DNA of 5,290 nt from Deltaproteobacteria bacterium. Its GTDB lineage: Bacteria > Myxococcota > Myxococcia > Myxococcales > 40CM-4-68-19. A program made the position numbers and the translations under genes. Positions 5,170 through 5,290 of this stretch are shown here, piece by piece. Position 1 is the stretch's first letter. Each line of letters opens with the position of its first letter. The DNA lies in contig VBKQ01000068.1 in the NCBI GenBank assembly GCA_005879505.1, positions 1 to 5,290 of the forward strand, read 5' to 3'. Under the pieces are notes generated by a model. That model was not told where the DNA came from. It did no database searches and was given only the letters and a program-made list of their open reading frames with translations.

Positions 5170-5290
5170 ATGGCGCACATTGCCCACAGGCTCCAGGCGT
5201 ACCTGTCGGGTGGACTCTCCCCCGCCGAGCGGGACGAGGTCGACGGCCACCTCTCCGCCTGTCCGCAGTGCCGAGAGGAGCGGGATCTCC
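5170..5290 (+). CDS. Zinc-finger anti-sigma-like protein, N-terminal 40 residues (cut by window edge)
   Basis: The frame from the ATG at 5170 runs open to the window end and begins MAHIAHRLQAYLSGGLSPAE. It continues into a His-x3-Cys-x2-Cys motif (HLSACPQC, His28, Cys32, Cys35). A helix followed by HxxxCxxC is the signature of the zinc-binding anti-sigma domain (zf-HC2), whose classical members hold an ECF sigma factor inactive in the cytoplasm and often continue into a membrane helix and periplasmic sensor. The upstream His6 may be an extra zinc ligand, as in classical members. No sigma factor gene lies just upstream, where it is usually found; it could lie downstream, outside the window. 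Some zf-HC2 proteins are not anti-sigma factors, so the domain call is firmer than the role. The RseP-type protease two genes upstream is of the class that processes membrane-bound anti-sigma factors. Confidence 0.8.
   Translation, partial: MAHIAHRLQAYLSGGLSPAERDEVDGHLSACPQCREERDL

Overview
This window is a compact, GC-rich (roughly 70% by eye) stretch of ordinary bacterial chromosome. It holds eight genes and no gap longer than about 140 bases. I see no mobile element, RNA gene, CRISPR array or long repeat. The GC content, codon bias, Ala/Arg-rich proteins, coiled-coil lipoprotein, FHA protein and anti-sigma-like zinc-finger protein suggest a myxobacterial-type (deltaproteobacterial) genome. 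That is an inference from style, and no marker gene is present to prove it.

Layout. At the left edge, reading leftward, is the N-terminus of a degenerate response-regulator receiver-like protein (1-150). Next, also leftward, is a single-gene fusion of MoaD and MoaE, the two molybdopterin synthase subunits (207-863). A 137-bp divergent intergenic region carries a good housekeeping promoter for a rightward gene of unknown function (1001-2236). That gene overlaps by four bases with an ADP-ribose-pyrophosphatase-like Nudix hydrolase (2233-2673), so the two form an operon. The Nudix gene converges on a leftward coiled-coil lipoprotein gene (2702-3418). The lipoprotein gene is divergent from a rightward RseP-type site-2 protease gene (3496-4533), and a perfect 16-bp palindrome lies in the promoter gap between them. 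A small FHA-domain protein follows 28 bp after rseP (4562-5095). At the right edge is the start of a zinc-finger (HxxxCxxC) anti-sigma-like protein (5170 to window end).

How the parts may work together. The left half is metabolic: molybdenum cofactor synthesis and nucleotide-derivative hydrolysis. The right half looks like envelope or signalling functions: an exported lipoprotein, an intramembrane protease of the class that destroys anti-sigma factors, a phosphopeptide-binding-type FHA protein and a zinc-binding anti-sigma-like protein. Calling the right half one pathway is an inference from proximity.

The most notable DNA-level pattern is that four starts (150, 863, 1001, 3496) have a TANNNT hexamer ending only 10-11 bases before the ATG and no Shine-Dalgarno sequence, which is the signature of leaderless transcription. 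The lipoprotein and zinc-finger genes instead have purine-rich ribosome binding sites. I did not find a clearly novel multi-gene system.
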